Under the pieces are notes generated by a model that was given only the letters and a program-made list of their open reading frames with translations, was not told the origin of the DNA and ran no database searches. This document shows, piece after piece, positions 1 to 5,095 of a stretch of 5,095 nucleotides of DNA. Numbering within the stretch: the stretch's first letter is position 1; the number at the start of each line of letters is the position of its first letter. The DNA comes from CAZEJK01 sp964512045 (lineage in GTDB: Bacteria > Acidobacteriota > Thermoanaerobaculia > Thermoanaerobaculales > Sulfomarinibacteraceae), in contig CAZEJK010000344.1 in NCBI GenBank assembly GCA_964512045.1, forward strand, positions 1 to 5,095, in the 5' to 3' direction. A program made the translations under genes and the position numbers.

Positions 1-65
1 CGCTGGAGCGCAGGAGATTGGTGCAGATCGCCGGCAAGAACCGCTCAGCTTAGGGGGAAGTTGTC

Positions 66-422
66 GTGGCGGGGAAGCCCCAGGCAGAGCGGCTGGGGGA
101 GTATCTCGAGGGAAAGGTGGAGGGAACCGATCTCCAGCGTTTTGTCATAGCAGCCGGTGGGCTTGGCCGTGGAGAGCTTGAGGCAATGGCTCTCTACCGC
201 CAGATTGACGCCGACCTACTCCTGATCGACGACAGGCGAGCACGGGCAATTGCCAGACTGAACGAGATCAGGACCGTGGGCAGTCTCGGCGTTCTGTTGT
301 TCGCGAGACGAAGCGGGCGTGTTCCAGAGTTGCGACCGTTGATCGAGATGATCCAGCAATCGGAGATTCACCTGGGAAAGCGCCTCGCCGAGGAGGTGCT
401 CCGGCTGGCCGACGAGTCCTGA
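66..422 (+). CDS. N-terminally truncated DUF3368 / PIN-like toxin (probable remnant)
   Basis: The 118 residues match the C-terminal part of DUF3368 proteins, PIN-like nuclease toxins of type II toxin-antitoxin pairs. Visible family features are GELEA (36-40), ADLLLIDDRRAR (49-60, with the acidic pair D55/D56), TVGSLGVLLFARRSGRVP (70-87) and a helical tail ending EEVLRLADES. Full-length members are usually about 150-170 aa and begin with a strand carrying a catalytic Asp (D-T/S-x-P-L), which is absent. Reading upstream in frame, GEVVV precedes the GTG, as expected from the family pattern AVWxEVVV, but the codon before it is TAG (51-53) where a Trp codon (TGG) would fit. A purine-rich AGGGGGA (52-58) lies 7 nt before GTG 66, so the fragment could be translated. 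Without the first acidic residue it is unlikely to be an active nuclease. No antitoxin gene is visible in bases 1-65. The gene converges on rsgA. The family call is firm; decay is inferred. Confidence 0.82.
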   Translation: MAGKPQAERLGEYLEGKVEGTDLQRFVIAAGGLGRGELEAMALYRQIDADLLLIDDRRARAIARLNEIRTVGSLGVLLFARRSGRVPELRPLIEMIQQSEIHLGKRLAEEVLRLADES

Positions 423-481
423 CCAGGGGCAGAAACCCGGTTCCCTCCTCCAATTCGCGGCAGCGGCCGAAAGAGGGCGCA

Positions 482-593
482 CCGGCCCCGGACTCCCGGA
501 CCCCCGACCATCGGGTCGACCGAGCGCCATGCTGATTGGCCGCTGGTCAACGCGGAGCATGCGCTCGGCTGCCAGGCGCTCATCCGGGGCCGG
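482..593. repeat. 112-bp core element with perfect 11-bp inverted ends (left copy)
   Basis: The core opens with CCGGCCCCGGA (482-492) and closes with its exact reverse complement TCCGGGGCCGG (583-593). The right copy (2542-2653) has the same ends and the same length, in the opposite orientation. Small size, inverted ends and lack of coding capacity resemble a MITE or REP/BIME-type element. No target-site duplication is recognisable beside the ends, so transposition is not demonstrated. Confidence 0.7.
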
Positions 594-669
594 CTACCGG
601 CTACCGGGCCCGAGACCAGAGCCGGTACCGGCACCGAACGGTGGCGGTTCTCCCACGGGATCCCTCCGC
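482..669. repeat. Left arm of a 188-bp inverted repeat pair (GC-rich intergenic element)
   Basis: The reverse complement of this stretch aligns without gaps to 2466-2653; I count 148 matches in 188 (79%). Both copies are intergenic. The best conserved parts are the block reading CCGGCCCCGGATGAGCGCC on the minus strand and the block around GGCGCTCGGTC. This copy starts 14 bases beyond the rsgA stop codon and 59 bases beyond the toxin remnant, so it fills the convergent gap. The palindrome GCCGGTACCGGC (621-632) lies within it. No T-run follows any of its stems, so a classical intrinsic terminator is not shown, although its strong GC stems could slow transcription from both sides. Confidence 0.85.
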
Positions 670-682
670 GAGACTCCCTTCC

Positions 683-1747
683 CTACCGATGCCGAGAGCG
701 CTTCTGTTCGCTCACGGCGCGGACCATCTTCGCAAACCTCCGCTCGTGCTCCCGCTGCTCGTGGGGCGAGATGCGGCGTTCGTGGGCCTCGGCCTCGGCG
801 CGCAGCCGCAGGTACCCTTCCCACCGACCGCGGTCGAGAGTGCCGTCCTCCACCGCGGCTCGCACCACACAGCCAGGCTCGGTCTCGTGCCGACAGTCGC
901 GGAACCGGCACCCGGCAGCGAGGGTCTCGATCTCCGGGAACGCACTGTCCACCGCCTCCGCTTCCAGCCAGAGGCCCAGCTCCCGGATGCCTGGCGTGTC
1001 GATCAGCCAGCCACCGGAGGCCAGGCCGAACATCTGACGCCGCGTGGTTGTGTGCCGGCCCCTGCCATCCGCGGCGCGCACTTCTCCGGTGGCACGCTGC
1101 CCGCTCCCGTCCAGGTGGTTGACCAACGAGCTCTTGCCAACCCCCGACGGGCCCAGAAGGGCACCGGTGATGCCCGGACCCAAGATGGCGGTCAGCTCGG
1201 ACAGGCCCCGTGCCTCCACGATCGAGCACACCACCACCTGCACACCTGGGAAGGCACTGCTCACGGTGGCGGCCACCACCAACGGATCTGCGACCAGATC
1301 CGCCTTGGAGAGCACGATGACCGGCGTGGCGCCGCCGTTGAATGCCAGTGCCACACCACGCTCCAGTCGGCGCATGTTGGGCCCACGTTCGAACGACTCC
1401 ACAATCAGCACGCGGTCGACGTTGGCGGCGATCCGCTGGACGCGCTCTCCACCACCTGGTCGTCGCCGTTCCAGCACACTCCTGCGGTCCAGCACGATCC
1501 GGATCACTGCAGTGTCCTGGCTGGTGTCGAGCCCGACCCAGTCGCCGATCACCGGTGGACCTGCCTCGCCCGCCGGATCGAGGCGACCAGCAACCACCGC
1601 AGGTCGCTCGCCGCTTTCTGTGATGGTCAACAGTGGCACTCCACCGTCCGCCATTACTCGTGCAGGCATCAGTCGGCCGAGACCGGCAGCGGCGAGGGAG
1701 CACGTCGCTCGTTCACACGTTGTTGAATCCAAAAAGAGTTGACTCAT
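683..1747 (-). CDS. rsgA: Ribosome small-subunit-dependent GTPase RsgA
   Basis: This 354-aa protein is a complete RsgA (YjeQ/YloQ). It is a cytoplasmic GTPase that binds the 30S subunit near the decoding centre and checks late maturation, and its GTPase is stimulated by the ribosome. An N-terminal OB-fold is suggested by residues 28-75 (MPARV, VVAGRL, VIGDWV). The GTPase domain shows the family's circular permutation: G4 SKAD (147-150), then G1 GPSGVGKSS (199-207), G2 HTTTRR (232-237) and G3 DTPG (250-253). The zinc site follows as C280, C285, H287 and C293. A basic helical tail ends the protein. G4 has Ser instead of the commoner Asn. The ATG at 1747 is supported by AGGAG 7 nt upstream. The stop is TAG at 683-685. 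The small gene at 1972-2157 lies upstream on the same strand, 224 bases away; rsgA is probably expressed on its own. The long antisense frames over it are shadows. Confidence 0.97.
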   Translation of the reverse strand: MSQLFLDSTTCERATCSLAAAGLGRLMPARVMADGGVPLLTITESGERPAVVAGRLDPAGEAGPPVIGDWVGLDTSQDTAVIRIVLDRRSVLERRRPGGGERVQRIAANVDRVLIVESFERGPNMRRLERGVALAFNGGATPVIVLSKADLVADPLVVAATVSSAFPGVQVVVCSIVEARGLSELTAILGPGITGALLGPSGVGKSSLVNHLDGSGQRATGEVRAADGRGRHTTTRRQMFGLASGGWLIDTPGIRELGLWLEAEAVDSAFPEIETLAAGCRFRDCRHETEPGCVVRAAVEDGTLDRGRWEGYLRLRAEAEAHERRISPHEQREHERRFAKMVRAVSEQKRSRHR

Positions 1748-1754
1748 GTCTTCG

Positions 1755-1759
1755 CTCCT
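1755..1759 (-). promoter_or_regulatory. Ribosome binding site of rsgA
   Basis: On the minus strand this reads AGGAG and is followed by a 7-nt spacer to the ATG at 1747. It fixes the rsgA start. Confidence 0.8.
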
Positions 1760-1822
1760 GAGAGGTCATGGGCACGCGCCGCGCACCCGGGGCCGAAGGG
1801 ACTCGGAGACCACGGGTCGTCA

Positions 1823-1857
1823 GGGCGTCAGGCGTCGGATGACGCTCGTGAACGCCC
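1823..1857 (-). other. Nested hairpin in the rsgA leader
   Basis: GGGCGT (1823-1828) pairs with ACGCCC (1852-1857). Inside it, GCGTC (1832-1836) pairs with GACGC (1841-1845) around a four-base loop. Both stems are perfect. The hairpin lies 76 bases upstream of the rsgA start, within the leader expected from the putative promoter at 1906-1914. There is no U-tract, so it is not a terminator, and it matches no riboswitch I know. In such GC-rich DNA it may be chance. Confidence 0.35.
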
Positions 1858-1905
1858 CGTCTCAGGCAGCTGGTACAGCGAAAGCTCGCTTCATAAGCCG
1901 GCGAT

Positions 1906-1914
1906 ATCCTACCA
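1906..1914 (-). promoter_or_regulatory. Putative extended -10 promoter for rsgA
   Basis: The minus strand reads TGG-TAGGAT, fitting an extended -10 (TGn-TAnnnT). No good -35 hexamer lies about 17 nt upstream. Transcription would begin near 1899 and give a leader of about 150 nt holding the nested hairpin and the ribosome binding site. The call rests on one short motif in a locally less GC-rich patch. Confidence 0.35.
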
Positions 1915-1971
1915 CAAGGGTCGGACCGCGATCCGTCGTCTGCGGTGCAGATGAGATGCGAGATGCTGGAG

Positions 1972-2157
1972 CTATCTCTGTGCGGGCCCTCTGAGGCTCC
2001 AGGCTGTATCGACCATGTCCTGCACGGCCTCGAGTCGCTCGAGCGGGCTCAGCTCGAGAAACCAGCGCACCAGCGTCAGGTCCACACCTTCAGAAGAGAA
2101 CCTCTCGTCAATCGATTCCTCCGGAAGCTGTATCGCACTAGAATCGCCATCGCTCAC
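1972..2157 (-). CDS. Small conserved hypothetical protein, 61 aa
   Basis: The acidic 61-residue product starts VSDGDSSAIQ and carries VDLTLVRWFLELSPLERLEA (25-44). This fits a pattern I recall from many short hypothetical proteins: DLTL(I/V)RW, then L(S/T)PxERL, then a helix with Q. In those genomes such genes often sit just before a nucleotidyltransferase-like gene. Here the downstream 224 bases hold no such partner and lead straight into rsgA, so it appears to be an orphan. Two amphipathic helices are likely (about 27-37 and 39-56). There is no signal peptide, membrane segment or cysteine. GTG 2157 is chosen because a -10 box ends six bases before it and no Shine-Dalgarno sequence is present, which indicates a leaderless message. 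Longer readings upstream have no family-like sequence. The molecular function is unknown. Confidence 0.75.
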   Translation of the reverse strand: MSDGDSSAIQLPEESIDERFSSEGVDLTLVRWFLELSPLERLEAVQDMVDTAWSLRGPAQR

Positions 2158-2163
2158 CGTTTC

Positions 2164-2172
2164 AGAGTAGCA
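2164..2172 (-). promoter_or_regulatory. Extended -10 box giving a leaderless transcript of the 61-aa gene
   Basis: The minus strand reads TGC-TACTCT, an extended -10 (TGn-TAnnnT). The last T is at 2164, so the usual -7 position puts +1 at 2157, exactly the G of the GTG start. This geometry is typical of leaderless genes in actinobacteria. No convincing -35 hexamer is present. A repeated motif (2178-2197) lies directly upstream. Confidence 0.55.
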
Positions 2173-2177
2173 CGATG

Positions 2178-2197
2178 AAAGGTCCGCGCTCCCTGCA
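2178..2197. repeat. Short direct repeat A, copy 1
   Basis: AAAGGTCCGCGCTCCCTGCA recurs at 2817-2840 as AAAGGAACG followed by TCCGCGCTCCGTGCA. The core TCCGCGCTCC is identical. This copy lies just upstream of the -10 box of the 61-aa gene, so it could be an operator or simply a dispersed intergenic repeat. Confidence 0.5.
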
Positions 2198-2293
2198 CGT
2201 ACGCGAACCAGCAGATTGCAGACGTTCACCATTCGCCGCACACGAGGACCACGGACGACCCGTGAGCAGGATTGCGCCCGCATCGAGACCGGA

Positions 2294-2316
2294 TGCGGAC
2301 GGGACGTCCGCGGTCC
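2294..2316. repeat. 23-bp exact direct repeat B, copy 1
   Basis: All 23 bases recur exactly at 2775-2797, 481 bases to the right. The repeat contains the dyad GCGGAC-GGGAC-GTCCGC (six-bp stem, five-base loop) and ends in GGTCC, then AT or CAT. A 23-base exact match is very unlikely by chance in 5 kb, even at high GC. Confidence 0.75.
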
Positions 2317-2465
2317 ATTCGTAAACCGTCTGCAAGGATGGCACTTCGACACGCGAGTCTCCATCTGCACTGTGCGCCGTGCTGAGAATGCCCACACCCA
2401 CCCACGTGGTTGTCTCGTCCGAGCTTCCCGGCAGACGACCGCACCGCGCGGCGGCACTCCCACGA

Positions 2466-2653
2466 GCGGAGAGATCCCGTCGAAGCACCGCCACCTCCGG
2501 TTCCGGTCGCCGGCCCCGGACCCGGCCCGGGCAGCCGGTAGCCGGCCCCGGATGAGCGCCGCTCAGCAACCGACACGCTCCGCGTCGACCAGCGACCAAC
2601 CAGCTTGGCGCTCGGTCAACCCGATGGTCAGGGCTTCGCGAGTCCGGGGCCGG
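2466..2653. repeat. Right arm of the 188-bp inverted repeat pair
   Basis: It matches the reverse complement of 482-669 over its full length without gaps (148/188). The arms face each other across about 1.8 kb holding rsgA and the 61-aa gene. The most diverged segments are around 2496-2515 and 2561-2575. The most conserved run from 2536 to 2560 and from 2576 to 2622. Confidence 0.85.
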
Positions 2654-2668
2654 CTTCCGGCTCCCGGG
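2526..2668. repeat. Right copy of the core element with extended terminal inverted repeats
   Basis: The 112-bp core (2542-2653) is bounded by CCGGCCCCGGA and TCCGGGGCCGG. In this copy the inverted ends extend outward through AGCCGGTAG / CTTCCGGCT to CCCGGG at 2526-2531 and 2663-2668. This gives about 26 paired positions per end with one mismatch and one indel. The left copy preserves only the 11-bp ends. Inside, GAGCGCC (2554-2560) can pair with GGCGCTC. A hairpin or MITE-like structure is evident; no coding potential is seen. Confidence 0.65.
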
Positions 2669-2679
2669 TCGGGGACCCG
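2665..2679. other. Perfect GC hairpin at the edge of the right element
   Basis: CGGGTC and GACCCG form a six-bp stem around a GGG loop, directly beyond the outer inverted end of the right element. No T-tract follows on either strand, so a terminator role is not supported. Confidence 0.35.
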
Positions 2680-2730
2680 CACCGCGACCAGGTCCGCCGC
2701 CGGGGAGCTTCGCTGAACGGCGAACCGACC

Positions 2731-2774
2731 GCCGAGAACGCTACGGCTCTGTTCGCTCGCCGCACGCTCCATCC
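2731..2774 (-). other. Possible decayed copy of an rsgA 3' end
   Basis: Read on the minus strand, this stretch aligns with the last codons of the intact rsgA (691-730) at 33 of 40 positions with one 5-base insertion. It includes an exact GAGCGAACAGA and a final CTCGGC. In translation, MERAASEQSRS faces MVRAVSEQKRS of RsgA. The insertion breaks the frame afterwards, and no RsgA-like sequence is recognisable further upstream. It may be the relic of a duplication associated with the repeat arms, or coincidence in GC-rich sequence. Confidence 0.4.
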
Positions 2775-2797
2775 TGCGGACGGGACGTCCGCGGTCC
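2775..2797. repeat. 23-bp exact direct repeat B, copy 2
   Basis: This is identical to 2294-2316. The base after it is C, so this copy can also form GGGAC / GTCCC, an alternative stem that excludes the GCGGAC / GTCCGC stem. It abuts the rsgA-tail echo. Confidence 0.75.
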
Positions 2798-2816
2798 CAT
2801 CGACAGAGCGATGGCC

Positions 2817-2840
2817 AAAGGAACGTCCGCGCTCCGTGCA
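2817..2840. repeat. Short direct repeat A, copy 2
   Basis: This resembles 2178-2197, with a few extra bases after AAAGG. Here repeats A and B are only 19 bases apart, with B to the left. Near 2178-2316 they are about 96 bases apart, with A to the left, so their order differs between the two places. Confidence 0.5.
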
Positions 2841-3089
2841 GGAACCCGAGCCCGGCACCAAACCCGCCTTTCGTCTCGGTGCGGAATAAACCTGCCGCGC
2901 CGCGCGATACTGGGATGACAGCCGAAAACCAGTTCCTGTTCCTGAGGCACAGCGTGACGACCCACGAAGACAGTGACACAGAACGGTCAAGTCCACGACG
3001 ACCACTGAACCCAAGGGAGATCAACCCTCGGTTCGATCCGTCGTCCACGCGGCGCAGCGTGCGTCTCGCCGCGTCCCGATCCCAAGCCA

Positions 3090-3095
3090 GAGAGG
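3090..3095 (+). promoter_or_regulatory. Ribosome binding site of malate synthase
   Basis: GAGAGG lies 7 nt before the ATG at 3103, good Shine-Dalgarno spacing, and supports that start. Confidence 0.6.
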
Positions 3096-3102
3096 TGCGC
3101 AC

Positions 3103-5095
3103 ATGACGGCATCAGCAGATCGACTCCCGACAACCACCCTCCAGATCCGAGACGACCTGCTCGGCAGGTACCCAGACGTCTACACCCAAGAAGCGCTGGC
3201 GGCCCTCGAGGCCCTGGCGCCGTTCAACCGCGACCAGAAGGAGCTCATGCGGCAGCGGATCCACCGGCGCATGCGGCGGTTCGCCAAGCGCGAGCCGATC
3301 ACGTTCCTGGATCCGAAGACTCGCATACCGCGCACCGACCTCACGGTCCAGGATGCTCGCGACGGTCGCTTCGAGGGACCGGAGATCCCGAGCGACCTCC
3401 AGCGGCAGTGGATTCAGGGAACCGGCCCGGGCGCCAAGCCGAACGCTTCGTTAGAGTCAAGCCTTCGCAACGTGGCCTACGCGCTGCTGTCCGGAGCCGA
3501 CGGGTGGATGTTTGATGGCGAGGACGCGCTCGGGCAGATCACGGCCATGTCGCTCGACAACCACCGCAACCTCAAGCTGGCCATCGCCGAGGATCCTCGG
3601 TTCCTCGAGGTGGCCGAGAAGGTCGCCGGCGACATGAACACCTGGGCCGAGGGCTTCTTCGGCCGGCCGATCATCGACGACTGGAAGGAGCAGCTCGCCC
3701 AGACCACCATCATCTACCGCGCACGCGGGCTGCATCTCGACGACCGTCACGTCCGCAACGCCGATGGCAGCTCGTTCTCCGCGTCGATCGCGGACCTTGT
3801 GCTGTACGTGGTCAACAACCACCGGCGGCTGATGGCCAGGGGCTCGTCGGTCGTGCTCTACCTGCCGAAGATCCAAACCGCCGAGGAAGCGGCTCTATGG
3901 AACGACATGATCACGGCGTTGGAGAACCACCTCGGCATCGAGACCGGAACCGTCAAGGTCTACGTTCTCGTTGAGCAGCTCGAGGCGACCTTCCAGCTGA
4001 TGGAGATCCGCGCAGCGCTCGGCCGCCACTTCGTCGGCTACAACACCGGCCGCTGGGACTACATCAATAGCGTCGCCGACGCGAACGCCTGGAACGAGCA
4101 CTTCATCAACCCCAACATCGAGTCGATCGTGATGACCTACGGCTACATGTGGAACTACGAGGACCGTGTTCGGCGGGCCGTGAACACGCCGGATCTCAAC
4201 GGTCGCTGCGCCCTGTGGCAGGGGGGCATGGAACCCAACATCCCCGTCGGCTCGAAGGAGGGTGTCAGCAGCAGCATGGAGAAGGCAGTCGTCGGCGCCG
4301 AGCGCGAGCAGCGCGAGGGCGCCAGCGGCAAGTGGGTCGCGCACTGGAAGATGGTCCACATCGTCCGGCCGGTGTGGGAGAAGGTCGGCGAGGCGAATCA
4401 GCTCGGGCGCGAGCTCCCGCCGCTGACCTACACCGACGAGGACGCCGCCGGGCTGCTGCTGCTCGAGCCGGCCCCTCGCACCATCCGCGGCGCGCGCAAC
4501 CTGTTGAGCGTGGCGCTCCAGTACGGCAACGCCTTTGGCCAGGGAATGCAGGCAGCAGCGCTGAAACCTGCCGACTTCTTCGGCAACGACGACGTTCTGT
4601 ACCTGATGGAGGACATGGCAACCGGCGAGATCCGGCTGAGCATCCTTTGGGAGTGGTTGCACAAGCGAGCGCGGCTCACCGAGACCGACACCGAGACCGG
4701 AGCCCAGGAGGGAGATCTCTTCGGCCGTACGCTGTTCCTCCGGTTGCTCGACGAGGAGTACGCCAAGCTGCAGGCTGCGTCGAACCGCGACGTGCACGAC
4801 AGCTCGAAAGCAACGACCCTTCCCATCGCCAGGGAGATCGTGAAGAGCTACGTCCTGTCGAACACGAAGGTGCCGTGGTACATCGATCTCCTCAACCTCA
4901 ACCTCAACAACCATGACCTCGATGTCGCACGGAAGCGGATCGGAGCCTACATGAGAGCATTTGCCGCCGACGGCACTCGCATCACCGAGAACCTCGATAC
5001 TGCCGAGGAGGTTGTAGCCGACGAGATGACGGCGTTCGCTCACGCGGTGGCCGAGACCCAGCGTTGGATGGAGGGGCCTCGCTTCACCGGCACGA
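3103..5095 (+). CDS. aceB: Malate synthase, AceB type, 3' end outside the window
   Basis: The frame is open from ATG 3103 to the right edge (664 codons, no stop). Malate synthase condenses glyoxylate with acetyl-CoA to malate in the cytoplasm, the second step of the glyoxylate shunt, and needs Mg2+. Family landmarks in order are ITFLDPKT (66-73), GADGWMFDGEDA (131-142), RARGLHL (206-212; R208 is the likely glyoxylate-binding Arg), LYLPKIQT (252-259), VLVEQLEATF (288-297; E291 Mg ligand), NTGRWDYI (314-321; D319 Mg ligand), GGMEPNIPV (374-382), WVAH (411-414) and LMEDMATGEI (501-510; D504 the likely catalytic base). The metal and base residues are assigned by analogy with characterised enzymes. 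Classical AceB proteins are about 530 aa; this one exceeds 664, with a charged insert (about 523-570) and an added helical C-terminal part. The long insertion typical of malate synthase G is not apparent. No isocitrate lyase gene is visible; it may lie downstream. Confidence 0.92.
   Translation, partial: MTASADRLPTTTLQIRDDLLGRYPDVYTQEALAALEALAPFNRDQKELMRQRIHRRMRRFAKREPITFLDPKTRIPRTDLTVQDARDGRFEGPEIPSDLQRQWIQGTGPGAKPNASLESSLRNVAYALLSGADGWMFDGEDALGQITAMSLDNHRNLKLAIAEDPRFLEVAEKVAGDMNTWAEGFFGRPIIDDWKEQLAQTTIIYRARGLHLDDRHVRNADGSSFSASIADLVLYVVNNHRRLMARGSSVVLYLPKIQTAEEAALWNDMITALENHLGIETGTVKVYVLVEQLEATFQLMEIRAALGRHFVGYNTGRWDYINSVADANAWNEHFINPNIESIVMTYGYMWNYEDRVRRAVNTPDLNGRCALWQGGMEPNIPVGSKEGVSSSMEKAVVGAEREQREGASGKWVAHWKMVHIVRPVWEKVGEANQLGRELPPLTYTDEDAAGLLLLEPAPRTIRGARNLLSVALQYGNAFGQGMQAAALKPADFFGNDDVLYLMEDMATGEIRLSILWEWLHKRARLTETDTETGAQEGDLFGRTLFLRLLDEEYAKLQAASNRDVHDSSKATTLPIAREIVKSYVLSNTKVPWYIDLLNLNLNNHDLDVARKRIGAYMRAFAADGTRITENLDTAEEVVADEMTAFAHAVAETQRWMEGPRFTGT

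Larger units (their letters stand above)
2158..3102. other. Gene-poor 945-bp intergenic region rich in repeats
   Basis: This lies between the divergent 61-aa gene and malate synthase. Open frames exist on both strands, but their translations are low-complexity, rich in Arg, Pro, Ser and Gly, and show no domain or family motif, so I call none of them. It holds the right 188-bp arm (2466-2653), two pairs of short direct repeats, a GC hairpin (2665-2679) and a possible remnant of an rsgA 3' end (2731-2774). From about 2843 to 3102 I see nothing beyond the malate synthase ribosome binding site. No clear promoter for malate synthase could be identified. Confidence 0.7.

Noticed and set aside
1..50. 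Tail of an upstream antitoxin gene
   Set aside because: The in-frame reading (LERRRLVQIAGKNRSA then stop) is too short and matches no antitoxin I recognise; it could equally be degraded toxin sequence.
423..682. Intrinsic terminator between the convergent genes
   Set aside because: GC stems are present, but no run of T follows on either strand.
594..1703. Long minus strand frame overlapping rsgA in another frame
   Set aside because: It is rich in Arg, Gly and Pro without motifs, a GC-driven shadow of rsgA.
536..1726. Long + strand open frame of 396 codons
   Set aside because: It lies antisense to rsgA and its translation is low-complexity with no domain, whereas the minus strand shows every RsgA motif. 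Its first 130 bases are repeat arm.
2216..2716. + strand frame of 166 codons
   Set aside because: Much of it translates the 188-bp repeat. A related translation arises from the left arm, so the similarity comes from the repeat, not from a protein.
2294..2840. CRISPR array
   Set aside because: Repeats occur as pairs at irregular distances with differing order. There is no regular repeat-spacer pattern and no cas gene.
2563..3102. Minus strand frame of 179 codons divergent from malate synthase
   Set aside because: It runs through the repeat element and the rsgA-tail echo, and its composition is that of random GC-rich sequence. No domain is seen.
2879..3106. 75-codon + strand frame whose stop overlaps the malate synthase ATG (ATGA)
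   Set aside because: The overlap looks operon-like, but the product is Arg/Ser-rich without family features, no convincing ribosome binding site or promoter precedes it, and it fills an otherwise repeat-laden region.
3895..5043. Minus strand frame of 382 codons
   Set aside because: It is antisense to malate synthase, whose motifs are continuous on the + strand.

Overview
The window looks like a chromosomal stretch of a high-GC bacterium, most likely an actinobacterium. This rests on GC-rich coding sequence, a mid-length RsgA of actinobacterial type, and a -10 box (TACTCT) placed exactly where a leaderless GTG-started message needs it. It is an inference; no taxonomic marker is present.

Layout, left to right. 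(1) 66-422, + strand: the C-terminal two thirds of a DUF3368/PIN-like toxin. Family-like sequence runs upstream of the only usable start codon into an in-frame TAG, so this is probably a remnant. (2) 482-669: a GC-rich repeat arm between two convergent genes. (3) 683-1747, - strand: a complete rsgA, the circularly permuted GTPase of 30S ribosome maturation. (4) 1748-1971: its leader, with a ribosome binding site, a nested hairpin and a possible extended -10. (5) 1972-2157, - strand: a 61-aa gene of a widespread small helical family, probably leaderless. (6) 2158-3102: about 945 bases with no convincing gene but dense in repeats. These are a second copy of the 188-bp arm in inverted orientation (2466-2653), two pairs of short direct repeats, and a decayed echo of the rsgA 3' end. 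(7) 3103-5095, + strand: the first 664 residues of a malate synthase of the AceB type, running off the right edge.

The genes do not form a pathway. RsgA acts in ribosome assembly, malate synthase in the glyoxylate shunt or glyoxylate assimilation, and the toxin remnant and small orphan gene are accessory. The most notable structure is non-coding. Two 188-bp arms, 79% identical without gaps, lie in inverted orientation around the rsgA/small-gene segment. Each contains a 112-bp core bounded by perfect 11-bp inverted ends, which looks like an undescribed MITE-like or REP-like intergenic element. I see no CRISPR array, tRNA, rRNA, transposase, integrase or defence cluster.
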